A stretch of DNA of 64,000 nucleotides, from contig JARWIR010000012.1 in assembly GCA_029959085.1 (NCBI GenBank), positions 25,216,590 to 25,280,589 of the forward strand. The letters run 5' to 3'. This stretch comes from Nemophila menziesii (lineage: Eukaryota > Streptophyta > Magnoliopsida > Boraginales > Hydrophyllaceae). The position numbers and the translations under genes were made by a program. Numbering within the stretch: position 1 is the stretch's first letter; each line of letters starts with the position of its first letter. The notes beneath the pieces were generated by a model. The model had not been told where the DNA came from. It worked only from the letters and a program-made list of their open reading frames with translations, and made no database searches. Shown here in pieces: positions 1-13,255 of this stretch.

Positions 1-575
1 TTTTTCTGGTACCCGATTCTTTTACAATGACACATATTTGTATGGACGAAAAAATAAGGAATTTTAATACTTGACAAATAATTAGAATCGAATAATAATC
101 AAAATTATATATTGTTAACCTCACCACACAATTAGTTAATATTTATAATTGAATTTTGAATTACTATTTTAATCAATTATGCCATTGTTTACAAATATAA
201 ACACTTTATAAATAAATATAAATAGTTAATAAAAATTTAAAACAAACGCAAATCTAAATCATATATATATATTAAAGTTTAAGTATTATTTTTAAAAGTG
301 TTAATGGCAGAATGTTTATTACATTTATAGTCAAACGTATACTTCTATTATAAATTTTACATATACATATTAAAGACATACTATTTAAGTACATATATAT
401 ATTTATTTAAGTAAAAACAATTATTGTATTTTAATGAAATAATAATAAAATTAAATACTATTAAAATAAAATTAAAAATCAAAAATATAAATAAATAGTA
501 GAAATGATTTATAATTACTAAGAGAACTTAATTTAATACATATAACACCAAAGTTTACTATTTTTTGAATCTCCA
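1..575. other. AT-rich sequence without recognisable genes
   Basis: Very AT-rich with short A/T runs. It should contain the left end of the MULE whose genes follow. I looked here for a copy of the sequence upstream of the transposase gene (5270-5560) in inverted orientation and saw none, so the element boundary is unresolved and may lie outside the window. Confidence 0.5.
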
Positions 576-938
576 TCATTTACGCCTTTTCCGTGTATGT
601 TCTTCCGAGCTAAGGATATCCTTGCTTGTTTCAGGAAATGGTAGTTCATCTGGGCCAGGAAGCCAGATGAAGAAATCGCATTCTTTTTCCGGCACATCTT
701 GGAATCGATAATCTTCAAAGTGACATCTTAGTGAACGAAAACTTTTACTCCCACCTAACTTAATGTTGACAATCAATGCGGGCATTCCGCATTTGCACAC
801 CTCTGTATCTGAGTAGTTCTCCGGCGAGACCTCCATTAAAGGAGATGGCTTGATGTTCAGGTCACTTGGAGTGAAGTCAGGGAATAAAGGTGACCTGGTT
901 TCCCAATGGTCACTACCGCTTGAATTGTAATCTGACAT
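576..938 (-). CDS. GRF-type zinc-finger protein, second gene of the MULE
   Basis: Small ORF of 120 residues if translation starts at the methionine of MSDYNSSG (ATG at 938-936). An upstream in-frame start at 1001 would add 21 residues. What is seen: a CKCG pair, a later cysteine in SLRC and a fourth in KECDFFIW, which is the spacing of the GRF zinc finger. The C-terminus is basic (ending RKRRK). GRF fingers bind nucleic acid and occur in plant proteins and in accessory ORFs of some plant MULEs. It lies 425 bp downstream of the transposase stop on the same strand, so I infer that it belongs to the same element. It could instead be a leftover host gene fragment. A function in transposition is not shown by the sequence. 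Confidence 0.6.
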   Translation of the reverse strand: MSDYNSSGSDHWETRSPLFPDFTPSDLNIKPSPLMEVSPENYSDTEVCKCGMPALIVNIKLGGSKSFRSLRCHFEDYRFQDVPEKECDFFIWLPGPDELPFPETSKDILSSEEHTRKRRK

Positions 939-1362
939 TTTTGGCGAAATGGGTTTGCTTTGTAATTGTTGTGGTAAGATATACAAATCTGAATATATCA
1001 ACTACGCTTAAATAGGAGAAAAAAGCAATAACACAATGTAAGTATTCTTACAAAACCCAAGAAGTTCACGTGAACAAAAGTAAAAGTTTTCTTACAACAC
1101 TAACACAACCACGTGAATAAAAGTGAAAAAAGTTCAAAATTCTGACAAACAACCACTAAAAAAATAGCATAAAATTTGAAATACTTCTTTCACATCTTTT
1201 CTTTCTTGACTTTAACCAAGTTGACCGTCTTACCCTTCTTTTTTACTCCCAGTTGATTCTTGACCGTTTTGCCCCTCTTCTCTTTTGAACTTGGACCCAC
1301 GTTCTCTTCCTTCTGAGCGATTGTTTTGATATTCACTACTGCATTTTGTTTCTCTTTCTCAA

Positions 1363-4300
1363 CTAGGAGATTATCTTTTTTGGAACAGCATCTATGTTGT
1401 CAATCTTCGAGTTTTGTTTTGAACTTGAACCTCGATTAAAAAGGTTCTTCATGAAATCAGCCATATTTTTATCGAAATCCTTGAATGCCTCGTTCACCCC
1501 AGCAACGTCAACAGTAGGAGTCATACATTTAGACTTCCCTTTACCTTTAGATTGAAGCATCTCCAAACTCACATTTTGTTTCCCTTTATACAAAAAAGGA
1601 TTACCTTCAATTTTCTTTGTGCCAATAGTGATTGCCCCAGGTTTGCTAATAGGAGTAAGAGCCCTAGTATGCACCCCAATTCCACCTGGCCTAAAAGGTG
1701 GTCTCTTAGTTTTATCCTACAAAACAAAGGCTATAATCAATACATTTTGCTAAAAGTAAATAAAATTTGTTCAAAATTAAACTTACACTTGGTTGTCCAA
1801 GATTCTTGACACCAGTGGGCAGAAAACCGTCCTTCACATTAGGGACACTAAATTTGCTAACCTCCACGCAGGGTTTCTTATTGGGTGTAAACTATATGGA
1901 ACAAAACACAATGTTATATGATAATACAAATTTATAAGAAATCTCATCTTAAATTACTACCTTTTCTTTTTTCGAAGGTCCTTCAACTCTTTCCCGCTTC
2001 TTTTGTGGGCCCATCCAACCGCGTGGCTCGTTAGTACTACCCTGTGTCGTCAACACCACTTGCTCTTCATTTCCACGGGTAGACTTTTACAATAATATTA
2101 AAAAAAAACATGTTAATGACTTATATGTAATGTAAAACAGTAATAAAAAAGGAATTTTCACCTTAGATGTTTCGGGTTCATCAACTTTATCTTCAACATC
2201 GGTTTTAGAAGGTGTTGGACACCGCTTGGCTCTTGATTTAGGTCTCTTCCCACTTGTGCTAACCACTTGGGTAGTCACTACAATGTTGCTATCATTGACG
2301 TCGAGGTGAACTTCACTCGCGTCAATGTCAACGTCAACTTTACTTTTACATCCCGTTAGTTGGAGATCACTACTTAAAGCTTCCACAGTAACATCACTGT
2401 TGACCACGTTAATGTTTACATCGCTATTAGTCGCGTTAACATAAACATTATTTTCAGACACTTTTGGTTTTTTCTTAAGTCTACTAGATCTTCGCTTGTC
2501 AACTTTGACCACAGAGCTGCTTTGACCTTGAGACTCCTCTGAGACCATCTTCGGAGTTTCTGTTGTTTGATCATCCATGCTATTACCTTTCACCGGGTCA
2601 TTTACTACGCTTTCAGCTGCACTTTGACCTTCGCTTTTCCTTGAACAACTTCTTATGTTGTGTCCCAGTTGTTTACAAGCACTACATTTTCCTTTCAACC
2701 CATGTCTTCCTAACTTTTGAACATCCACACGCACTTCTTCTTTTCCTTTTTCTTTTGCTCGTGATTTCTTCATCCTATCTTCAACATCTTCCCCAACGGC
2801 TCTATCACGCTTCTTTTTTGGTCTCCCAGCTAGTTTGACCCCCTTTGGAGCAATTACTTTAGGGCCATTAGTCTGAGGCCAAAGTTCAGGTCCATTTATA
2901 GGTGCAATATAAGGCTCATATGCCTTTTTGAAAGTGGAAGTTTTAAAAAAATCAGAAGTGTAGTCTTCAGCCTCAAGACCCGAGGAGGCTAGTGCGGAAA
3001 TCACGTGTACACATGGGATTCCCGACAAATCCCACCCTCGACATGCGCAATTAAAGGTATTTAAATCAACTGCAAATTGAGCCCCATTTGGGCCCTTTAT
3101 CTGGAAAGTGCTACCTCCACAGTGTAATGGAATCCACTTGGAGGACCACTTCTTTTTTAAATTAATAATTTTCCTAATCTTAGGACAAATCACTCTCTGC
3201 CATCTACCTATCCACTTTCTTCTTTTTTCTAATCTCTCGACCAAATAAACTCTTATTCGTTCTAGACAAACTAAAATAGTAGACTCCCTAGCGTCTAGAA
3301 GTTGTTTATTCCACGATTCACACATATTATTTAACAGAACATCGCAATGTGTATTTGTCCTAAAATGGGATCGAGTCCAATACCTTGGCGGTTCTTTTGC
3401 TAACCATTCGTATGCGCCCTCATCCATTAATCTTATCACCTCCATCACACTTGTAAAACGCTCCACATACGTAGCCCGAGCAACTTCCCACATCTTATCT
3501 TTCAATGCAAACGAACCATGTTTTTTCTTGAAGTTTTGATGAAGATGTCTAACACAATGCCTGTGTTCAACATCTGGTAGTAATTCCTCCAAAGCAATTC
3601 CTAAGCCCTGAAAAAAAAACCCCACATATACACGATTAGGCAATAACGAAATTCAAAATGAACAACTTGAAAACGGTATATGTTAACTTCACCTTTTGTT
3701 TATCAGTAACAAACACCCACATCTCTGGATCATCAATTCCAAGATCGTCTACTAGCAAACCAACAAACCATCTCCATGTCTCCAAATTTTCAGTTTCAAC
3801 CACAGAATAACAAACGGGATAGATGCAATTATTAGCATCCATCCCAACCGCAGTTAGTATAACCCCTGGATGAGGTCCTTTAAGATGGCATCCATCCAAC
3901 CCCACCACCTTCCTACAACCAGCCTTAAACCCTCTTTTCAAAGGTTCCAAACAACAATAAAATCTTAAAAACCTTTGTTCACCAGTTAATTCATCTTCTT
4001 CAGTTTTTAAAAACACTGTCGAACCCGGATTAGTCCTTACCAACTCAGCACAATAGTTGTTGAGCAAACTATATTGGTCCAGAAATTGTAGTTCATCTAA
4101 CGCCTTACCCTTCTTGATGGTCCTATATGCTTGCCTCCTACTAATACTCACATGAAGATCATGTAACACTTGCTCTTGTAAATCGATTGCTCGCATTGAA
4201 GAATTTAACTTCAACTGATGAGCATACCTCGTCGATAAAACAGTCGAATTTACGTGCTTACTGTTTAACGCACATCCACAATTATGAATGAGATTAAGTG

Positions 4301-5007
4301 TCCTAATCTGAAAACTACCATCCACGCATTTCGTCGCATACACAAACCAATCACAGTTCAACCCTCTACACTTAGCTCTAACTCTTCCTGGTTCATTACA
4401 AGGGAACCAAACATTCCTTACTTCACAAATAGCAGTTGCTTTCACGGCTTCCTTGAACTCAACTCCGTTTGCGAAAATCATGCCAATCTTCAATTTAGGC
4501 TCGTTCTTGTCAACCACTACATTAAAACGTTGGCTTCTCCTTCTTCGACCTCCCAAACAATCCTCCTCATCCGTTGATCCTTCTAAACTTCTCAAATTCT
4601 CTGACTCTCCACAAGAACCCTCGTTGAAGTCTTCATCGTCTATAACAGGTAATTCTTTAGGACAAGGGAGCTCTAACCCGTTTAATTTAACCGACGGAGA
4701 GGACCCGACACCGACAAACTCAACCCCGATATCAACGTTGTTTTGGAACAAAATATCATCTTCATCGTCGTCGAGGTTATTATCGCTATCGTGAAACGAA
4801 AAATCTGAACCGCTATCATCGATACCTGAGTTAACGTTTTCGCCTTCACCTTTCTCCGAATCTGTGATTATCAAACGAAACTGTTATAAAAAACGACACC
4901 CAATCACGAGTAAATGAAACCCTAAAAAAACCTAGAAACCCCAAATTAAATGACTCTAGAAGAAGATTGGTACCTGAATCACTCACGATTTCACTTAAAT
5001 ACGCCAT
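1363..5007 (-). CDS. mudrA: mudrA-type MULE transposase, six exons, intact
   Basis: Exons read on the minus strand: 5007-4974, 4861-3693, 3607-2162, 2083-1961, 1891-1787 and 1716-1363. All introns are GT-AG and short (70-112 bp). The joined frame is open and encodes 1076 residues ending at TAG 1365-1363. Domains by residue: acidic N-terminus (about 12-115), Mutator DNA-binding domain (about 135-210), DDE-type MULE transposase domain with GLDGCHLKG (D334) and TDKQKGL (D398), NNMCESWN with candidate third acidic residue E498, SWIM finger CxC...CxH (588-602), and zinc knuckle CX2CX4HX4C (709-722). The C-terminal third is Lys/Ser-rich. The enzyme would cut and move Mutator-like elements in the nucleus. 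The first exon codes only MAYLSEIVSDS. It was chosen because its donor phase joins exactly to exon 2. It could be an active transposase or a domesticated one, because no terminal inverted repeats were found. Confidence 0.85.
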
Positions 5008-5760
5008 CAGATTTGATTTGAAATGCCACGTACGAAGTTGCTATTCGAATTTTTCTTGAAGTCGACTTGAAACGGCGAGAACTTGATTCGTTTCTTCAAA
5101 CGTTTAGCAGCGAGATGATAAATGAAGATGGTTTCTTACACCGTGCTTGTACGAACGTGGGTGCTAATGAGAATTGGAGATTCGTTCTTGATTGGAACGA
5201 ATTTGGGAAATTTTCTGTCTAACTTGATGAAGAACACCAAGAACACGCACTACTATGTGCGATTTGATCCGATTTTCGTTTTGTTATAATGGGAAAGGGG
5301 TGTTACGGGGTAGTAACTTGAGTAGGTGAAAGGGTAGATAATAAGTAAAAAGACAAACATACCCTTGGACACATAGGATTACACATCAGAGCAACATGTG
5401 ACGTCATGATGAGTTAGCGGTGAGGTGTCACTAAGGTGGCACTAACGTGGCGCCAAGTGGCGTTGACTAACGGTCAACTAACTGAAAAATAAAAAAAGGG
5501 CTAACGGTGTCACAAAAGGTGAAGATACGGGGCGTAAAAGGGTAATTTTGAAGATCAGGGGCGGCCCGTGCACTTTGGGTATAGATCGAGGGCCACACGT
5601 GGCCTTTACCCAGTCTTTCATGAGAAAACGTTTATTCTTAATCTTTCTGGGAAGAAAACGTTTATTCTTAGACTTTCAGGGTCTGAACATCAAACTATTA
5701 AAGGTTAACGAGGAGCCATGTATTTCTCCATTCTTGGTTTAGAGGGTTGACAAGCAGAGT
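5008..5760. other. MULE 5' flank and possible hAT-like terminus
   Basis: Contains the leader of the transposase gene (purine/pyrimidine mixed, about 5008-5300) and then a stretch rich in short repeated motifs such as GGTGTCAC and GTGGCG (5420-5530). At about 5557 the string CAGGGGCGGCCCGTGCAC resembles the start of plant hAT-type terminal repeats. No matching second end was seen, so this is only a suggestion. A short direct repeat, AAAACGTTTATTCTTA, occurs at 5626 and 5657. Confidence 0.35.
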
Positions 5761-5960
5761 TGTTATGATATGGGCTTATGAGCTGAACACTGATAGATAT
5801 ATAATAGAGAGAGAGAAAAGTGTATTTTGTATATTGATTTGATTGAGTAAATGTTTAAAGATGTGTAGTTCATATAGATGAAATACGCGCCTATCTTGTT
5901 CACCTATACACACACAATACATATATCTCATGTATACCATCCGCACTATATGACTTATCA
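5761..5960 (-). repeat. LTR of the decayed minus-strand copia element
   Basis: On the minus strand this 200-bp segment starts TGATAAGTC and ends CATAACA, so it has TG...CA ends. It sits directly downstream of the copia RNase H C-terminus (LADIFTK-like motif at about 6030-6060). Length and position fit a short copia 3' LTR. The matching 5' LTR was not found. Confidence 0.6.
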
Positions 5961-6090
5961 TCCCGTCTCAAGTTGCACGCGTACGAGTGGAAGCTTGACA
6001 AAAAGAGAAAAAAACACTTTTCCAATGCTTTTTGTGAATATATCTGCAAGCTGAAGTTGTGAAATAACATGAACAATGAACAATGTGCAG

Positions 6091-6328
6091 TTGCTTAGCC
6101 TTTACTTGTTCTCGCACAAATTGGAAATCCACGTTAACGTGACGAGTTCGAGTGTGAAAAAGGGGATCAGAGGCAAGCGCAATAGCATATATATCATCAC
6201 AAGAAGCGGTTGCTTAGCCTTTACTTGTTCTCGCACAAATAGGAAATCCACGTTAATGTGACGAGTTCTAGTGTGAAAGACGGGATCAGAGGCAAGCGCA
6301 ATAGCAGATATATTATCACAAGAAAAAG
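6091..6328 (-). repeat. 119-bp tandem duplication in copia RNase H region
   Basis: The segment beginning TTGCTTAGCCTTTACTTG at 6091 is repeated from 6210 with a few base changes. Each copy contains the RNase H DNISAIALA...HINVDFLFVRE region in translation. The copies differ at several positions, so the duplication is not recent. Confidence 0.85.
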
Positions 6329-9300
6329 TGGGTGTAAGAAGCGGAAGATGGAGACTTTTGAGCAAGAAGGTCAGTCATTTCAACTCTGCAGAAACAAAGG
6401 TCATAGCATGTAGAAAAACTGTAGAAAAACTCTGCAAAAATCCAATGTAAATTTTTCTACAATATCTCACTAGGTCTAAGAAGTTTTTCAACGGTCTTAT
6501 TGGTGCTTTACTTGTCCAATGTAAGTCTAGGAAAACTCTCAAATTTGAATAGGAAGAAGTTAAGGTCAGGGCATAGTGTATAGTACCTCTGATATATCTA
6601 AGAAGTTTTTTTTAAAATTCATTATCCGAGTTAGTAGGATTGTGCATTGATTGACAAAGTTGATTAACATCAAAAGAAATACCTGGCCTTGTAATAGTGA
6701 GATATTGTAAAGCACCAAAAAGACTCTGAAAAAGGAAAGGGTCCTCAAATAATTTCAAGTCATGAGAGGTTTGAACTATGTCCTTAATGAGTGTAGGTAG
6801 AGGAGAACTCTTACAATAAGTCATACCAGCTTTCTGTAAAAGTGAAACCGCATTATTTGCTTGAGACACAATAATATTAGTAGGTGTAGATGTAATTTCC
6901 AACCCAAGAAAATATGATAAATGACCTATATCCTTCATAGAAAAGTGATTCTTTAGAGCATCAATAATGAACTTAATACCAGAAGAATCACCACCGGCAA
7001 TTATCGACATAAACTAATATAATAGTCAATTTATCACTATTACGTCGAATAAACTTTGAAGAATCATCTGGACAAACAATAAACCCATGAGATTCAAGAA
7101 ATTAAGTGAACAAATGATTCAATGCCATTGGCTCCTGTTAGATCTCATATAACGAGTGATTAAGCTTACACACATATGAAGGATGCTGAGCATCAACAAA
7201 ACCAGCAGGTTGCATCATATAAATGTCCTCATCTAAAGCACCATGTAAAAAGGCATTAGACACATCTAACTGATCGATAGAACATGAAAAAGTAGCCGCA
7301 AGTGATAGTATAACACGTATTGTTTGATGCTTGACCATAGGGCTAAAGTTTCAGTATAATCAAGCCCATACTCCTAAAGAAAACCACGAGGCACCAACCT
7401 ATCCTTATAGCGAGCGATAGAATCATCTGCATGTCGTTTTATTTTGTAAATCCATTTCCAAATGATGGGATTACGACCAAGAGGGGAGATACCAAGTCCC
7501 ATGTATGTTGTTTCATAAGCATATCAAACTCTTCACTCATAGCGAGAGCCCAATGTTGAGAGTTAGAAGCCTCTTTATAGGAATTAGTTTCAACAAGAGA
7601 GGAATGAAGAATAGTAGATTGACACTTGTATGTAGGTTTAAGAGACCCTGTTTGACGTTAAGTAACCATATTATGTGTAGGTTTAGGTCGAGGAGGTGGA
7701 GTAGGGGAAGATATGGCTTGTGTTGTGGGTTCATGAGATATATTATCAGAAAGTGAATAAGAAGTTTCATAAGATAAAGGGGAAGATATTATGGGGTGAA
7801 ATGGCTGAGACAAAGAATTTGGGTTGATCGAAGTGTCAAAGATATCAACATATCACCATTTTTTCATAGCCAGACAGCCGAAAAACTCACGCCGGACCAC
7901 GCCTTCACAACCTAGCCCAATACGTTGTTCATATCTGAGTCAGGCCCATACCTTCCGGTTGGATGCGACCAGATGTTGTCAACTTTGGTCCAGGTCTGGT
8001 CAACTGCTATTCGAATCCAGTCAACGGCCTCGAGTCTAGGCCTTGTCCTTTAGCCTGCGCGCATCTCAGATCTAGAACGAAGCAGGCCCACTTTGTCCGT
8101 TCTCTTCTGTCCGTTCGAGCCCACCAGCAATGCAGCCAAGGATCATTCAAGCGAAGCTGATTGGACAGCCGTCAACGTCCCCTCCACGTCTTTCGACCAC
8201 TTCCGGCGTGACAGACCCATTTCAGGCCAGAAACTTTGATGGCCCGAATCCACCTCGGCAAGTATTTCGTGTAGCTCCTCTCTTGGTGTTTTATTATTAT
8301 TAATGTGATAGATTTTTTTGTCACAAAAATAGCTATTGTAGATGAAAAACAGTTTAGTATTGTTTTTATTTTCTTAGCTGTTAAGTTTGATTATGAATAT
8401 TTGTGTAAAGCTCATAAGAAAGTGTTTATGAAGGATTTTTTCAAAATGAAAGGAAGGTTTTATGGGGTTGTTCCTAATCAACCCCATCCCCTTAAATGAT
8501 TCACACAGCCTGGATCTGTCAAGGAGCCGGCAATCCCTTGACAGTGCAGGCACTCCGGGACCTCTGTACCAAACACCGGCCAAAGGTAGTGTTCCTTTCC
8601 GAAACCAAAAATTCCATTACTAAGATTTATGATGTTGCTAATACTATTGATATGGAGATTATTTGTAATGTTGAACCGAATGGGATTAGCGGTGGGTTAG
8701 CTCTTTTTGGTAAGAAGGGTATTAAAATAAAAATTATAAAAGCATGTTAAATACTATATACATGTGTGACTTTATGGTGACGGTAATAAAATTTTATTAT
8801 ACTTTTCTTTATCTTAATCCATATGATAAAACAAAAGAAAAAAAATTTCGTTTAATTTTTTAAATACACTTAAACCCCTTAACTTTGCTTGGTCAATAAT
8901 TGGGGACTTTAATTGCATTAGATATATTAAAGAAAAATTAGGAGAATTATTTGTCATAAAAAATCTTTTAAATTTTTCAATAAACTTTTTAACATTAATA
9001 ATATTGAGGAAACAACCTCTTACGGTTGTAGGTTCTCTTGGACAAATAAAAATACGGGTAATAAACTAATAAAAGACAAATCTTGACAGGGCATTACAAA
9101 ACTTTTTGTAGGCCACCCTGTTTTCAAATGCCTGGACAACAGTGATTCCTGCCATTGGCTCTAATCACTGTCCTTTAGTCCTACACCATGATAAAATCAA
9201 TAACAATAAAAAAAAAAGATTCTTTATGGACAACTGAAACTGATTGTCTTAATATCATTAATAAAGTATGGGATGATTACAAGACCCTAAGGAAAACCCT

Positions 9301-11524
9301 AATGCAGTAACTAACCATAAATTGAAGAAACGTAGTCTTGCACTAAGAAATTGGAATAAGAAAAAAATTGGTAACAATAAAATCCAAACTGAAAATTTAA
9401 TTGAAAAAATAGAAATTGTGACTAATACAAATGTCTCTAATTGTAATTGGGATGAATATAACAGTATTATTAAAAATCTTGAAGAAACTTGAAAAAGAGA
9501 AGAAAGATTTTGGAAATAAAGATCCAGAAACCTTTGGCTAAATAAGGGTGATAAAAACACTAAATACTATTATGCATGTACCTTAGAAATAAGAAGTGGA
9601 AATAAAATTATCAGAATCACATATGATAATGGAAATTGGCTTGATAATAAGGATGATAATAATAATGAAATTGTTAAGTACTTTAATAATATTTTTACAA
9701 CGGTAGGTAAAAGAGATTATAACAACACACTAGAAATCATAACAAGTAAAATTGATAAATATTCAGCTGATAGCCTCAATAAATCCATAAGCGAGGAAGA
9801 AGTTAAAAAGGCTACTTGGGAACTGGGCCCTAACAAGGCTCCAGGACCGGATGATTAATAATGGAATCTTTTTCAGAATCTACTGGGTCCTCATTAACCT
9901 TGATTTAATGAGGGTTATTAATAACTTTTGGAACAATAAAGGTGATCTTACTGATATTAATCATCACGCATCACCCTGACTCCCAAAATTAATAAACCTA
10001 CTATAATATCAAACACTATAGACCAATCAGTTGCTCTAATTTTATTAATAAAATTATAGCAAGAGTTTTGGTCAATAGATTACAACCTTATATGAACTCA
10101 CTAGTTGGAGAAAACCAAATAGAATGATACAAGAAAATACTATGATAGCACATGAATTAATAACACATATTAAGAGAAGGAAAAAAACCCAAAAAATATA
10201 TGGTGGCAGTTAAAGCTGACATAAAAAAAGCATATGAATATACTGAATGGGATTTCTTACAAGATCTCATGACTAAAATAGGTTTTAATCAAGATTGGGT
10301 AAGGAAACTTATTGTATGTATTACCTCTGTCACATACTCAGTCCTGATTAATGGTGAAATTCACTAAATTCAGAAACCCACCAGAGGAATTAGACAAATG
10401 GGACACACTCTCCCCTTTGATCTTTTGCCTAATTTCACGAACTCTAAACGATTTAATTAGAGATAAAAAAGAAAAACAACTGCTGCAAGGAATTAAAATT
10501 AGAAATAACTGTCCAGAAATTACTCACCTCCTTTTTGCTAATGACAGTCTTCTTTTCCTTAATGCAGATAATATTGAGATATAATCCTTCAATGATATTA
10601 TGAATAAATATAAAAATGTCACTGGATTATGTCTCATCTTTAATAAATGTGTGGTAATTTTTAGCCCTAACACACAACTTTTATCCAAAGCTTAATGGCC
10701 AAAAAAATTATAGAAAAAAAACCAACAATCTAGGAAATTACTTTGGACTCCCAACTGAATGGATTAAAAAAATCTAAAGACCTTCAATTCTTAATTGATA
10801 GTATTTTACAAAAAATTGAAAACTGGAAAACACTCTTTCTCTAAGGAGGAAAAAAAATATTAATAAAGACAATTATTTAAAGCTTACCTAACTATTTTAC
10901 GTCTAATTTCATACTCCCAAAAAACAGTATAAATAAAATCCACTTTACCATTGTTCACTTCTGGCGGGGTGATAAAGGAAAAAGAAGAATACATTGGGCC
11001 AAATGGGACCTACTCACTATATTAAAATATGAAGGCGGTTTAGGTTTTAGGGATCCACACCTAATGAAAAAAGCTTTATTAAGAACAAGCTTGGAATCTA
11101 GTAAATAAAAAAGACTCCCTACTTTATACTCTTAAAAGGAAAATACTTCAACAATAGCAATTTCCTAGAAGCTAAACTTGGAAGTTCCCCTTCATGGAGA
11201 TGAAAAAATATTTCCATAGGTAGAGAAATATTCCAAAAATATAAAATAAAAGTTGGGTAATGGAACTAACATAAAAATATATGAGCATAACCGGATATGT
11301 AATAACAATCAAAATATTAAACTAAACACCTCTAAATTTATATGGGTTAATCAACTCATAAAAAGTGATAAATCATGGGATATGGAGATTTTAAATAAAC
11401 TCTTATCTTAAGGATATTAAAGAAAGAGGCAATTACCAATACCACCCTAGGAGGAAGTGATATTGTCCATAAAAGTCATTTCTACTATAAAAAATATAAT
11501 TAGACAATAATACCCTTCACTAAA

Positions 11525-11775
11525 TATTCCCACCAAACTAAATTTTCCCGCCAAAAAATTTTCGACCAACTTTTCCGGTCAAATTTTTTTCCCGCCAAAT
11601 TTTTCCGGCCGATTTTTTTCCCACCAAATTTTTCCGGCAAACTTTTTTCCCACCAAATTTTTCCGGCCAGTTTTTTCCCACCAAATTTTTTCGACCAGTT
11701 TTTTCCCACCAAATTTTTCGACCGATATTTTGTCCCACCAAATTTTTTAGACCAATATTTTTTCCCATCAATTTT
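11525..11775. repeat. Tandem repeat of a ~27-bp TTTCCCACCAAATTTTTCCGG-like unit
   Basis: About nine diverged copies of a unit of roughly 27 bp, core CCCACCAAATTTTTCC with following GGCC/GACC, in the subterminal part of the Pack-MULE. It gives long but low-complexity open frames on the minus strand that should not be read as genes. Subterminal tandem arrays are common in MULEs. Confidence 0.8.
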
Positions 11776-12445
11776 TCATGTTGTTATTTGGTGGGAAAAA
11801 TCCTACCAAATTAAATTTGGGGGTTTATGTTGTTTGATGGGAAAAATCCCACCAAATTATATTTAAGTAATTAAATTTAAGTAACATTTTGTAAGTAGTT
11901 GCAGACACTATCATTTTTCATTATAAATTCCCAATCAATAACTAGATACGTCCAATAGATAAGAAAAGTTGCAAACTTATGTCTCTATATGCTGAAAAAG
12001 CCAAAAGTACTATTTAAGAAAAAAAATTAGGTAGCATATAATACCTTATCGGACTCTTACATGTTCAATATCTATCTGACCCCTAATCTAAAAACTAAAG
12101 TCTCTACCAGTTATTGTGTAATTAATTTGTTTGGCTTCATGTTCGCACGACACTTTCTTTTAAAACAAATTAATATAGAAGAAAAAGAAAAAAAACATTC
12201 ACACCAAGCAGCTCTCCTGGACAAGCTGCCACTTGTGGACCATTCTCCACCAATTTACAATATTTCAGAATGATCTGATTTAAGTATATAATTACAGTTT
12301 GCCGAAAAATGGTAATATTTTACCATTGTGGATGTGTAAATTTGACTATATCGTATACCACAGGGATCAATTGTGTTATTGACCCCATGTATATAAATCT
12401 ATCAATTGTAAATACACTAAATTAAGCAAATCAAAACCCAGATTA

Positions 12446-13255
<810 letters not shown>

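Noticed and set aside
1..560. Left terminal inverted repeat of the MULE
   Set aside because: No inverted match to 5270-5560 could be found by eye. The end may be outside the window or the element may lack TIRs.
11500..11771. Minus-strand frames rich in Gly-Lys-Asn-Trp
   Set aside because: They are the 27-bp tandem repeat of the MULE in translation and have no independent coding evidence.
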